Below, one piece after another: positions 6,730 to 15,295 of a stretch of DNA of 64,000 bases. Each line of letters starts with the position of its first letter. Within the stretch, counting starts at the first letter, position 1. The DNA lies in the NCBI RefSeq assembly GCF_006439395.2, contig NZ_CP083950.1, forward strand, positions 1,550,001-1,614,000, given 5' to 3'. Source of the stretch: Mesorhizobium sp. B4-1-4. GTDB taxonomy: Bacteria; Pseudomonadota; Alphaproteobacteria; Rhizobiales; Rhizobiaceae. The translations under genes were made by a program, and so were the position numbers. The notes beneath the pieces were generated by a model. That model was not told the DNA's origin and ran no database searches. It saw only the letters and a program-made list of their open reading frames with translations.

Positions 6730-7974
6730 TCAGCCCTCGTCACCGCCGCTGCGCCTCCGGCAGCGCCAGTTCCAGTCGCGCTCGGGACCGACATCGACGT
6801 GAACCGATTCGGTGTGGCAGTAGGTGCCGACGCCGCCACGGCCCGGCATCGTCCTGATATAGCTCGCCAACTCCCATTTGGACACGCCGGGCACCTGGAT
6901 GTCGGCGGCGGCGCAATACATGTGCAGCGAGTTCTTGGCGCCGTTGGCGCGACGGTTGCGGGCAGGGTCGCGATAGCCCGAGGTGACGACCATCTTGCGG
7001 CCGTAATGGCCTTCGATCGTCTTCAGTACCCGCACCAGAGACGGCTTCAGGCAGGCCACATCGACGTTTTCGTTCTGCCTCAGCAGCCCGTTGGGCGCCA
7101 GGCGCGCCATGCCGGCGGCGGACGCAACCTGATAGGAGCCGCCTTCGTCCTCGTTGAGGTCGACGTCGCTTTCATCGTCGAGGCCGGATTTGCGCTTGAT
7201 CTCGAACAGGGCCGTCTGGCGCACGCCAGGCAGGGCGTCGCTCCCCGTGATGTGACCGGCTTCATCACCGGTCGAAGCCAACTGTATCGGCTTTGCCGTG
7301 GAATCGGCCGAGGCCAAAGTGATGATCGGCTTTGCCGCCGCCGGCGCTGGTTTGGCCTGCGCGGCCGGCTGTTCGCCCGATCGCGTGTTGACCAGCGGAG
7401 CAGGCGTCGCCGAGGCAGGCGTGGCGCCAAACATCGAGGCCAGGAAGCCTCTTTTCTTCGGCGGCTCGGCCTGCGGCATTTCACCCGCGGTCAAATAAAC
7501 CGGATTGTTCATCACCGGCGCCGCGGCGGCCTTTGCCGCCGTCACGGCGGCATCGGCGGCGGCGATCTTCTGCGCGACCGCGTCGGTCTGCTGCGCCGTC
7601 TGCGCCGGCTGCTGCAAGGCCTGTGGCGTTTGTCCCGCGATCGTTTGAGCGCCGGCCGGCGTTATCAGCGGAAAGGCGGCTTCGGGCTTGGTCATCGGCA
7701 CGTAGGCGACCGTTTCGGGCAGCGCCGTGTCACCTTCGCTCATCACGGTCGTTTGCGTGGCCGTCATCTGCGATGACGAATCGGCGGTGGCGACCGGCTT
7801 ACCGGTGGTTGCCGCGTGGATGTCCGAAGAGGAGGTATTGTAGCCAGGCATCACGACCGACATTGTCGGGTCGCCGGCCGATGTGCAGGAGGCCAGGAGC
7901 ACGGAGCAGAGCGCTGCCACGACGGCGCGGCGTTCTCCCTTTGCGAGGCTCCATCCTGCTGATTTCAAAGTCAA
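6730..7974 (-). CDS. M15A-family peptidase-like lipoprotein, 414 aa
   Basis: The N-terminus has a basic start and a hydrophobic stretch ending in the lipobox LLASC (Cys at about residue 30), so the protein is probably anchored in the outer or inner membrane facing the periplasm. Residues 40-270 are low-complexity, rich in Ala, Pro, Thr and Gln, and act as a spacer. The C-terminal domain (about 300-405) is peptidase M15A/YcbK-like: VTSGYRDPARNRRANG, then SLHMYCAAADIQVPG and ESVHVDVG, which supply the His-Asp-His zinc ligands. Such enzymes cleave peptidoglycan cross-bridges or bind cell wall. It is a single gene, facing the tRNA. Confidence 0.85.
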   Translation of the reverse strand: MTLKSAGWSLAKGERRAVVAALCSVLLASCTSAGDPTMSVVMPGYNTSSSDIHAATTGKPVATADSSSQMTATQTTVMSEGDTALPETVAYVPMTKPEAAFPLITPAGAQTIAGQTPQALQQPAQTAQQTDAVAQKIAAADAAVTAAKAAAAPVMNNPVYLTAGEMPQAEPPKKRGFLASMFGATPASATPAPLVNTRSGEQPAAQAKPAPAAAKPIITLASADSTAKPIQLASTGDEAGHITGSDALPGVRQTALFEIKRKSGLDDESDVDLNEDEGGSYQVASAAGMARLAPNGLLRQNENVDVACLKPSLVRVLKTIEGHYGRKMVVTSGYRDPARNRRANGAKNSLHMYCAAADIQVPGVSKWELASYIRTMPGRGGVGTYCHTESVHVDVGPERDWNWRCRRRSGGDEG

Positions 7975-8187
7975 TTCCCCCTCGATGTCCGGTCGGTTTG
8001 TCCTTGGCGCAACGCCTGGGCATCGGCGTCAAGGCAACCTTTGTCTCCGATCCGGAAACGAGACCTGTGTCAAATCAGCAAGCCTGGAAGTATTTTTGCA
8101 GTAATCGCCTAATTACGGCCGCTTGATGGTTGACGACCATTTCGCCCGCTTTTGACGGTCCGTCAACTCACCACACATTACAGTCCG

Positions 8188-10023
8188 TTACACACGCACC
8201 TTGACATAGGTGCCGGGAGCATCGCCCAAGGTTTTCATATGCTTGCCGGGTTTGCGGGCAGGCACGCGGGTGTTGTCCTTGGCCTCTATCCAGCTCTGCC
8301 AATGCGGCCACCAGGATCCGGGATGCTCGGTTGCGTTGGCTATCCATTGGGCGAAGTCACCAGTCGGCGCACCGCCGGTCCAGTACTGGTATTTGTTGGA
8401 TGCGGGCGGATTGACGACGCCGGCGATATGGCCCGATCCCGCCATCACATATTCGACCTCGCCGCCGAAAAATTTCGAGCCGAGGAAGACGGACAGCGCC
8501 GGCGCGATGTGATCTTCCCTGGAGGCGAGGTTGTAGATCGGAATGGTGACATCGCCGAGCGAGACCGTGTGCCCCGCCAGTTCCATCGTGCCGCGCGACA
8601 GGTTGTTCTCGAGATAGCAATTGCGCAGATAGAAGGAGTGGTTGGCCGCCGCCATGCGGGTCGAATCGGCGTTCCAGTAGAGCAGGTCGAAGGGCAGGGG
8701 TTCCTTGCCGCGCATGTAGTTGTTGACGACATAGGGCCAGATCAGGTCGCCGGACCGCAGCATGTTGAAGGCGGTCGCCATCTTGGTGCCGTCGAGATAG
8801 CCCTTTTCATTCATCGATTTTTCCACCGCCGCGACCTGTTCCTCGTCAACGAACACTTTCAGGTCGCCGGCATGTGTGAAGTCGACTTGCGTGGTGAAAA
8901 AGGTCGCCGACTTGATGCGGTCGTCGCCTTCCTTGGCCATCAGCGCCAATGCCGCTGCCAGCAGCGTGCCGCCGACGCAGTAGCCGATCGCGTTGACGTC
9001 CCGTTCGCCTATGGCTTTCTCGATCGTGTCGAGGCCGTATTGCAATCCTTCCCTGATGTAGGCTTCCCAGTTCTTGGCACCGTGACGCTCGTCCGGATTG
9101 ATCCAGGAAATGACGAAGACGGTATGGCCCTGCTCGATTGCCCAGCGGATGAAGGATTTCTGCGCGTTGAGGTCGAGTATGTAGAACTTGTTGATCCACG
9201 GCGGGCAGATCAGCAGCGGGCGTTTCAGCACCGTCTCGGTTGCCGCCTCATACTGGATGATCTCCGCGACATCGCTGCGGCCGACGACCTTGCCGGGCGT
9301 GGTGGCGATGTTCTTGCCGATCTCGAAGGGAGAATAATCGGCCTGGCGCAGCTTCAGGTCGCCCTTGCCAGCGGCGATGTCCTCGGCCAGCATCTTCATG
9401 CCGCGCACCAGGTTCTCGCCGTTGGAGGCCACGGTTTCGCGAAACAGTTCCGGGTTGGTCAGAATGAAATTCGACGGCGAGATGGCGTTGGACACCTGCT
9501 TGACGTAGAAGCTCGCCTTATGGCGGGTGTGCTCGTCCAGACCTTCGGCGTGCTCGACCAATTCGGACGCCCAGCGCGAGGTGACGAGATAGGCCTGCTT
9601 GAGGAAATCGAAGAAGGCGTTGCGGCCCCATTCCGGATCCTGGAACCGCTTGTCGCCGCGCTCCGGCTTGACGGCATCGTCGGGACCTTCGGCGTTGGGG
9701 TTGACGCGCTGGATGGCGTTCGCCCATACGGTCATATAGCCGGCGAACAGCCGCGTCTGCGCTTCGAGCGCGCGCTGCGGGTCGGCAAGCCAGTATTCGC
9801 TGAGCTTCGAGAACGTCTTGACCATGTCGACAACCGGTTCGGCGACGTGATCGCGCACTTCGCCGCGTTCGCGCGGCTCGGCCCAGGCGGACGCCGCCTT
9901 GCCGGCCTGCTCGACCATCCGCGCCATATTCAACGCGAAGCGCTCCGGATCCTTCACCAGATATTGCTCGACGGTCGAAGGCTCGTCATCTTCCGCTTGG
10001 CCCGAATCGGGTGTCTTGGACAT
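8188..10023 (-). CDS. phaC: Class I poly(3-hydroxyalkanoate) synthase
   Basis: The enzyme polymerises 3-hydroxyacyl-CoA into PHB storage granules and sits on the granule surface. The N-terminal domain (about 1-250) is followed by an alpha/beta-hydrolase core with PPWINKFYILDL, the lipase-box variant GYCVGG with nucleophile Cys at about residue 349, then ASREDHIAP (Asp) and GSGHIAGVVNPP (His), the full triad. At 611 residues it matches class I enzymes of rhizobia. ATG 10023 is preferred over the upstream frame (10089) because GGGAGG lies ahead of it and MSKTPDSG is a normal start. It is a single gene; the usual phaAB genes are not in this window. Confidence 0.97.
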   Translation of the reverse strand: MSKTPDSGQAEDDEPSTVEQYLVKDPERFALNMARMVEQAGKAASAWAEPRERGEVRDHVAEPVVDMVKTFSKLSEYWLADPQRALEAQTRLFAGYMTVWANAIQRVNPNAEGPDDAVKPERGDKRFQDPEWGRNAFFDFLKQAYLVTSRWASELVEHAEGLDEHTRHKASFYVKQVSNAISPSNFILTNPELFRETVASNGENLVRGMKMLAEDIAAGKGDLKLRQADYSPFEIGKNIATTPGKVVGRSDVAEIIQYEAATETVLKRPLLICPPWINKFYILDLNAQKSFIRWAIEQGHTVFVISWINPDERHGAKNWEAYIREGLQYGLDTIEKAIGERDVNAIGYCVGGTLLAAALALMAKEGDDRIKSATFFTTQVDFTHAGDLKVFVDEEQVAAVEKSMNEKGYLDGTKMATAFNMLRSGDLIWPYVVNNYMRGKEPLPFDLLYWNADSTRMAAANHSFYLRNCYLENNLSRGTMELAGHTVSLGDVTIPIYNLASREDHIAPALSVFLGSKFFGGEVEYVMAGSGHIAGVVNPPASNKYQYWTGGAPTGDFAQWIANATEHPGSWWPHWQSWIEAKDNTRVPARKPGKHMKTLGDAPGTYVKVRV

Positions 10024-10121
10024 GGTTCGCGGGGTTCCTCCCGAAGCGTTTTCTTGACATATTAACATGGGACATCCGGCAGGGTCCAATCTCGCTCTAC
10101 CCCGGCTGCCAAGGAAACAAT

Positions 10122-10514
10122 ATGACGATTAATATTGGCGAGACTGTTTTTTTTGGTGCCGCACGCTTTTGCCGCATCGGCACGGCGGTGATCCTGCTGG
10201 GGGTTGCTGGGTGTTCGAGCACGAATACCAGCGGTCCGGTGCCGATGGCCGAGGATGCGGGCCCGAAGGATACCGGCACCTTTCCGAATCTGAACATCCC
10301 ACCGAAAGTGGCGAACAAACAGTTCACCGAAGCCGAGAGGAATGCGAAACTCGCCGAACTGAAGGCCGACGAGAATGCACAAGCGCCCAAAGGGGGCGCC
10401 CCAAAGGTCACCAATCAGGCGACGCTGACGGATCTGGCCAAGCAGCATGGCCCTCAGACGCTGAAGCAGATCGAAGGCAAATGCGACCCCGCCCTCGACC
10501 CTACCTGCAAATGA
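10122..10514 (+). CDS. Small lipoprotein, 130 aa
   Basis: ATG 10122 follows AAGGAAAC. The signal segment ends with LLGVAGCSS, a lipobox with the modified Cys near residue 30. The mature part is charged and low in hydrophobic residues (FTEAERNAKLAELKADENAQ) and ends with the paired Cys of GKCDPALDPTCK. Rhizobia have similar small lipoproteins of unknown role. It is divergent from phaC and about 60 bases ahead of the aminotransferase gene, with a spacing that would allow read-through. Confidence 0.8.
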   Translation: MTINIGETVFFGAARFCRIGTAVILLGVAGCSSTNTSGPVPMAEDAGPKDTGTFPNLNIPPKVANKQFTEAERNAKLAELKADENAQAPKGGAPKVTNQATLTDLAKQHGPQTLKQIEGKCDPALDPTCK

Positions 10515-10574
10515 GTATATAGCGCGCGCCCAACGCCCCCGAGTGTCTGGGCTCTTTCGATGTCTGGAACCGCC

Positions 10575-11792
10575 ATGGAAGAATTTCACAAGGTCCGCCG
10601 CCTTCCGCCCTATGTTTTCGAGCAGGTCAACCGGCTCAAGGCCAGCGCCCGTTCGCGCGGCGCCGATATCATCGACCTCGGCATGGGCAATCCGGACCTG
10701 CCGACGCCCAAGGCCATCGTCGACAAATTGTGCGAAGTGGTGCGCGATCCGCGCACGCATCGCTATTCCTCCTCGCGCGGCATTCCGGGACTGCGCCGGG
10801 CCCAAGCGGCCTACTATCAGCGCCGCTTCGGCGTGAAGCTCGACCCCGACACGCAGGTGGTGGCCACGCTTGGCTCGAAGGAAGGCTTCGCCAACATGGC
10901 GCAGGCGATCACCGCGCCCGGCGACGTCATCCTGTGCCCCAATCCGACCTATCCGATCCATGCCTTCGGCTTCATCATGTCGGGCGGCGTCATCCGTTCG
11001 TTGCAGGTCGAGCCCGATGACGGCTTCATTCCGGCGGTCGAGCGGGGCATCCGCCATTCGATCCCGAAGCCGCTGGCGCTGATCCTCAACTATCCGTCGA
11101 ACCCGACGGCGCTGGTCGCTTCGCTTGATTTCTACAAGGACGTGGTGGCATTCGCGAAGAAGAACGACATCATCATCCTGTCCGATCTCGCCTATTCGGA
11201 GATCTATTTCGACGGCAATCCGCCGCCTTCGGTGCTGCAGGTGCCGGGCGCCATCGATATCTGCGTCGAGTTCACCTCGATGTCGAAGACCTTCTCCATG
11301 CCTGGCTGGCGCATGGGCTTTGCCGTCGGCAACGAGCGGCTGATCTCGGCGCTGACCCGGGTGAAGTCCTATCTCGATTACGGTGCCTTCACGCCGATCC
11401 AGGTGGCGGCCGCACATGCGCTCAACGGCGACGGCGCCGACATCGCCGAGGTGCGTGAGGTCTACCACAAGCGCCGCGACGTGATGGTCGATGCCTTCGG
11501 CCGCGCCGGCTGGACCATTCCGGCCCCGGCTGCCTCGATGTTCGCCTGGGCGCCGATCCCCGAACCTTTCCGTCATCTCGGCTCGCTCGAATTCTCCAAG
11601 CTGCTCATCGAGCATGCCGACGTGGCGGTGGCGCCCGGCGTCGGCTTCGGCGAACATGGTGACGACTATGTGCGCGTGGCGCTGGTGGAGAACGAGCACC
11701 GGATCCGACAGGCGGCGCGCAATATCAAGCGCTTCCTGTCGACCAGCGTCAAGCAGCCCAACAATGTGGTGCCGCTGTCCGCCCACCGGTAA
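10575..11792 (+). CDS. Class I/II PLP aminotransferase (AlaC / LL-DAP aminotransferase-like)
   Basis: This is a fold-type I aminotransferase: MGNPDLPTP near the start, NYPSNPTA for the cofactor and substrate pocket, DLAYSEI, and the PLP lysine in SMSKTFSMPGWRMGF (about residue 238). Relatives in rhizobia are annotated as LL-diaminopimelate aminotransferase or AlaC-type alanine/glutamate transaminase; the sequence alone does not decide the substrate. ATG 10575 has GGAA upstream at a good distance; an in-frame ATG at 10560 is the alternative. The gene is 42 bases ahead of hom, so the pair probably forms an amino-acid biosynthesis operon of the aspartate family. Confidence 0.85.
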   Translation: MEEFHKVRRLPPYVFEQVNRLKASARSRGADIIDLGMGNPDLPTPKAIVDKLCEVVRDPRTHRYSSSRGIPGLRRAQAAYYQRRFGVKLDPDTQVVATLGSKEGFANMAQAITAPGDVILCPNPTYPIHAFGFIMSGGVIRSLQVEPDDGFIPAVERGIRHSIPKPLALILNYPSNPTALVASLDFYKDVVAFAKKNDIIILSDLAYSEIYFDGNPPPSVLQVPGAIDICVEFTSMSKTFSMPGWRMGFAVGNERLISALTRVKSYLDYGAFTPIQVAAAHALNGDGADIAEVREVYHKRRDVMVDAFGRAGWTIPAPAASMFAWAPIPEPFRHLGSLEFSKLLIEHADVAVAPGVGFGEHGDDYVRVALVENEHRIRQAARNIKRFLSTSVKQPNNVVPLSAHR

Positions 11793-11834
11793 GCCGTAAA
11801 CAATTTCGATCTGACCTGAGGGACATCGCCTGCT

Positions 11835-13148
11835 ATGGCTGAAGCACTGCGTGTTGGAATTGCCGGACTTGGCACGGTCGGTGCGTCGGTGGCGCGCGTG
11901 CTGCGCGACAAGGCAGCGGAACTGACCCGGCAATGCGGGCGCGACATCACCGTCACCGCGGTGTCGGCGCGCGACCGGAAGCGCGACCGCGGCGTCGATC
12001 TCTGTTCGGCGACATGGTTCGACGACCCGGTCAAGATGGCGCAGACCGCCGACGTCGACGTGTTCGTCGAGCTGATCGGCGGCGATGAGGGGCCGGCGCG
12101 CTCGTCGGTGAAGGCGGCGCTCGAAGCCGGCCGTCACGTCGTCACCGCCAACAAGGCGCTGCTCGCCAAACATGGGGTGGCGCTTGCCGAAATCGCCGAG
12201 AAGAAGGGTGTGCTGCTCAACTATGAGGCGGCGGTGGCAGGCGGCATTCCTGTCATCAAGACGATGCGCGAGGCGATGGCCGGCAATTCGGTCACCCGCG
12301 TGTTCGGCATCCTCAACGGCACCTGCAACTATATCCTGACGCGCATGGAGGCCGAAGGCATCTCGTTCGACGCCTGCCTGAAGGACGCACAGCGGCTCGG
12401 CTACGCCGAAGCCGATCCGACCTTCGACATCGAGGGCCACGACACCGCGCACAAGCTGTCGATCCTGACCAGCCTTGCCTTCGGCACGAAGATCGCCGCC
12501 AACGACATCTACATGGAAGGCATTTCCAACATCACCCAGGCTGATATCCGGGCGGCGGGCGATCTCGGCTACCGGATCAAGCTGCTCGGCGTCGCGCAGC
12601 GCACCGAAAGCGGCATCGAGCAGCGCGTCCACCCGACCATGGTGCCGACCGCCTCCGTCATCGCGCAGGTGCATGGCGTCACCAATGCGGTGGCGATCGA
12701 GACCGACATCCTCGGCGAACTGTTGCTTTCAGGTCCCGGCGCTGGTGGCAATGCCACCGCCTCGGCCGTCATCGGCGACGTCGCCGACATCGCCAAGAGC
12801 CGCCCAGGCTTCCAGCACGGCCCTGTCTTCGGCCGGCCGGCGAAGGAGCTGAAACCCTACAAGAAAGCGCAGATGCGCAGCCATGAGGGCGGCTACTTCA
12901 TCCGGCTGACCGTCCATGACCGCATCGGTGTGTTTGCCGCAATCGCCAAGCGCATGGCCGACAACGATATTTCTCTGGAATCGATCGTCCAGCATGCGGT
13001 CAGCGGCGAGGCGGCGGCGCAGAAGACGGTCATCCTCGTGACCCACGAGACCACCGAGGCCGCCGTTCGCAAGGCCGTCGACGGCATCACCAAGGACGGC
13101 CACCTGACCGACAAGCCGCAGGTCATCCGCATCGAGCGGGCAGGGTAG
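11835..13148 (+). CDS. hom: Homoserine dehydrogenase
   Basis: The enzyme reduces aspartate semialdehyde to homoserine with NAD(P)H, feeding methionine and threonine synthesis. The Rossmann motif GIAGLGTVGASVARVL lies at residues 8-23, then VVTANKALLAKHG, the catalytic region NYEAAVAGGIPVIKTMRE, and GILNGTCNYILTRM. A C-terminal ACT domain (about 355-430, beginning FIRLTVHDRIGVFAAIAK) indicates feedback control, typically by threonine. The length of 437 aa is standard for the ACT-containing monofunctional enzyme. It follows the aminotransferase closely and precedes the stress-promoter unit at 13210. Confidence 0.97.
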   Translation: MAEALRVGIAGLGTVGASVARVLRDKAAELTRQCGRDITVTAVSARDRKRDRGVDLCSATWFDDPVKMAQTADVDVFVELIGGDEGPARSSVKAALEAGRHVVTANKALLAKHGVALAEIAEKKGVLLNYEAAVAGGIPVIKTMREAMAGNSVTRVFGILNGTCNYILTRMEAEGISFDACLKDAQRLGYAEADPTFDIEGHDTAHKLSILTSLAFGTKIAANDIYMEGISNITQADIRAAGDLGYRIKLLGVAQRTESGIEQRVHPTMVPTASVIAQVHGVTNAVAIETDILGELLLSGPGAGGNATASAVIGDVADIAKSRPGFQHGPVFGRPAKELKPYKKAQMRSHEGGYFIRLTVHDRIGVFAAIAKRMADNDISLESIVQHAVSGEAAAQKTVILVTHETTEAAVRKAVDGITKDGHLTDKPQVIRIERAG

Positions 13149-13209
13149 CGCCCGGGCGCCGTCGGGCGGGGCCTCGCCGGTGTCACTTCGCAGATAGCCG
13201 TGATCGGCC

Positions 13210-13234
13210 GGAACGAAACCGCGCCGGCGCCGTT
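13210..13234 (+). promoter_or_regulatory. EcfG-type (general stress response) promoter
   Basis: GGAAC (13210-13214), a 16-bp spacer and CGTT (13231-13234) match the -35/-10 consensus of EcfG sigma-factor promoters in alphaproteobacteria. The start codon of the DUF883 gene is 30 bases further on. The same motif with the same spacing occurs at 61955-61979. Confidence 0.75.
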
Positions 13235-13264
13235 CTCTTGGTCAACAACCAAGGGAGCCGTTTG

Positions 13265-13621
13265 ATGGCCGACACCAACAAGTCCGACAGCCCGAACATC
13301 GACGACATCCAGAAGACGCTGGAAAAGCAGATTGCCGAACTGCGCAAGGAGATCACCAAGATCAACGAGAGCATTTCGGCGCGCGGCGCGGAAATGCTGA
13401 ACGATGCCAGCGAGCAGGCTTCGGACTTCTACGATACGGCCGCGACCCGTGCGTCGCGAACAGCACAGCAGTTGCGCAGCCAGGCCCAGGCGGTTTCAGA
13501 CGTCGCACGCGAAAACCCGGGCACGACGACCGCTGTTGTCGGCATGATCGGGCTGCTCGGCTTTCTGGCCGGGCTTGCTGTCGGCCAGTCGATGAACGAC
13601 ACGTCGCGCCGCTGGTATTGA
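13265..13621 (+). CDS. DUF883/ElaB-like small membrane-anchored protein, 118 aa
   Basis: ATG 13265 follows AGGGAGCC. The N-terminal two thirds form a charged amphipathic helix with coiled-coil character (IQKTLEKQIAELRKEITK, then a Ser/Ala-rich segment), followed by a glycine-rich hydrophobic C-terminal segment (VGMIGLLGFLAGLAVGQ). This layout is typical of YqjD/ElaB (DUF883) proteins, which anchor to the inner membrane and, in E. coli, bind ribosomes in stationary phase. The EcfG-type promoter upstream fits a stress-induced role. The next small membrane gene at 13688 may share its transcript. Confidence 0.8.
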   Translation: MADTNKSDSPNIDDIQKTLEKQIAELRKEITKINESISARGAEMLNDASEQASDFYDTAATRASRTAQQLRSQAQAVSDVARENPGTTTAVVGMIGLLGFLAGLAVGQSMNDTSRRWY

Positions 13622-13687
13622 CCAACACCGAGCCGACGTCGCCGGCTCGGTTCCCGATTTCAGGAATTGATTTCAAGGAGGGGCACC

Positions 13688-13855
13688 ATGGCGTCATCCG
13701 TGTTGATCGGCATACTGATCACGTTCCTGGTCATCATTCTGGTCCTCTATTTGGTTCAGCGCCTGCCGCTCGATGCCAGGATGAGACAAATCGTCCAGAT
13801 TATCGTCATCATCATCGGCATCGTTTCGCTGCTCAGATATCTCGCGGTTTTCTAA
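13688..13855 (+). CDS. Thivi_2564-like small membrane protein, 55 aa
   Basis: ATG 13688 is preceded by AAGGAGGGG, a very strong ribosome binding site. The protein is almost entirely two hydrophobic helices (LIGILITFLVIILVLYLV and IVQIIVIIIGIVSLLRYL) joined by a short basic loop with DARMRQ. This pattern fits the Thivi_2564 family of short two-helix membrane proteins of unknown function. It lies 66 bases behind the DUF883 gene, with no obvious terminator between them, so it probably also depends on the EcfG-type promoter. Confidence 0.8.
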   Translation: MASSVLIGILITFLVIILVLYLVQRLPLDARMRQIVQIIVIIIGIVSLLRYLAVF

Positions 13856-14024
13856 GCGGCAATTCGCGTTTCAGGCTGCGCCGATTCCTCGGGAACAGGC
13901 CAGCATCGTTTTAAGAATGCGGTTTAATCGATTGATATCGCAGGCCTTTCGATAAAACTCCCGGCAGGTCTTGCCGTTGTCATGCTCGTTTGACAAAACA
14001 GGCGCGCCTCCGGCGGGAGGTGGC

Positions 14025-15029
14025 ATGCAAACGAGGATTTCCCCAATGAATGTGGCCCAGAACATCGTCACCGGTCTTGACCGGATTCTCACCATGGAGT
14101 TGGTGCGCGTCACCGAACGGGCCGCGGTCGCGGCTGCAAGGCTGCGTGGCCGCGGCGACGAGAAGGCCGCCGACCAGGTCGCCGTCGATGCCATGCGCCA
14201 GGAACTCAACCGCCTCGCCATCAAGGGCACTGTAGTAATCGGGGAAGGCGAGCGGGATGAGGCGCCGATGCTGTACATCGGCGAGGAGGTCGGCACCGGC
14301 AAAGGCCCGGCGGTTGATATCGCGCTCGATCCGCTCGAAGGCACGACGATCTGCGCCAAGAACCTGCCGAACGCGCTCGCCGTCATCGCCATTGCCGAGA
14401 AGGGCAGCCTTCTATTTGCCCCTGACGTCTACATGGACAAGATCGCCATTGGCCCGGGCTATGCGGAAGGCGTCATCGACATCGATGCCTCGCCGGCCGA
14501 GAACATCGCCAGCCTGGCCAGGGCCAAGGGCGTCACGGTGTCTGACATCACGGCCTGTATCCTCGACCGGCCGCGCCACGCCAGGCTGATCGACGCCGTG
14601 CGCGCCACGGGAGCCGCGATCCGGCTGATCGGCGATGGCGATGTCGCCGGCGTCATCCACACCACCGATCCCGATGAGACCGGCATCGATATCTATCTCG
14701 GCACCGGCGGTGCGCCGGAAGGCGTGCTGGCGGCCGCCGCACTGCGCTGCACCGGCGGCCAGATGCAGGGCCGGCTGATCCTCGATACGCCGGAGAAAAT
14801 CGCACGTGCCGCCAAGATGGGCATTTCGGATCCGAAGCGGGTCTACCGGGCGGAGGACATGGCGCGCGGCGATGTGCTGTTCGCGGCCACCGGCGTCACC
14901 GACGGCAACATGCTGGCGGGGGTCAAGTTCGGCCGCACCTACATCACCACCCATACGATCGTGCTGCGCTCGTCATCGCGGACCGTGCGGGAGATCAAGG
15001 CCCGGCATCAGGATCTGGATAAGTTCTAG
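14025..15029 (+). CDS. glpX: Class II fructose-1,6-bisphosphatase
   Basis: The enzyme removes the 1-phosphate of fructose-1,6-bisphosphate (gluconeogenesis; in autotrophs also sedoheptulose bisphosphate). GlpX signatures are present: GDEKAADQVAVDAMR, VVIGEGERDEAPMLYIGE, DIALDPLEGTTICAKN with the metal-binding Asp and Glu residues, and LGTGGAPEGVLAAAALRC. Length is about 334 aa. ATG 14025 has GGGAGG upstream; ATG 14046 (MNVAQNIVTGLDRIL) is an equally possible start. It lies between hom and recJ. Confidence 0.95.
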   Translation: MQTRISPMNVAQNIVTGLDRILTMELVRVTERAAVAAARLRGRGDEKAADQVAVDAMRQELNRLAIKGTVVIGEGERDEAPMLYIGEEVGTGKGPAVDIALDPLEGTTICAKNLPNALAVIAIAEKGSLLFAPDVYMDKIAIGPGYAEGVIDIDASPAENIASLARAKGVTVSDITACILDRPRHARLIDAVRATGAAIRLIGDGDVAGVIHTTDPDETGIDIYLGTGGAPEGVLAAAALRCTGGQMQGRLILDTPEKIARAAKMGISDPKRVYRAEDMARGDVLFAATGVTDGNMLAGVKFGRTYITTHTIVLRSSSRTVREIKARHQDLDKF

Positions 15030-15295
15030 ATCCGCTTGCGAAGCCGCATCGCAGTTGTTAGCCATGCAGCTGCTGCCGACGGTGGCGGCAAGATTTAACG
15101 ATAAGACCGTTCGATCGGCGCGGCCCTGTTTGAGGAGCCTGCGAGTGGTGCGGTCGGCCGACGGTTTCGGTGCGCGGCTGAAAGGCGGAAAGCGTAGTTC
15201 TTCTTGAGATCTCCCGCGACGGCGCACCATCCTGAACCGCTTGGCTTCGCCCGCCTTTGGCCTATCCTGCGGCCAATCATGAGTCGGCAAAGCGC

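Noticed and set aside
8152..10065. 637-codon plus-strand ORF opposite phaC
   Set aside because: Antisense shadow: phaC has all catalytic motifs and normal codon use, the opposite frame has none.
13905..13925. CtrA-binding site (TTAA-N7-TTAA) upstream of glpX
   Set aside because: The two TTAA boxes are nine bases apart, not seven.
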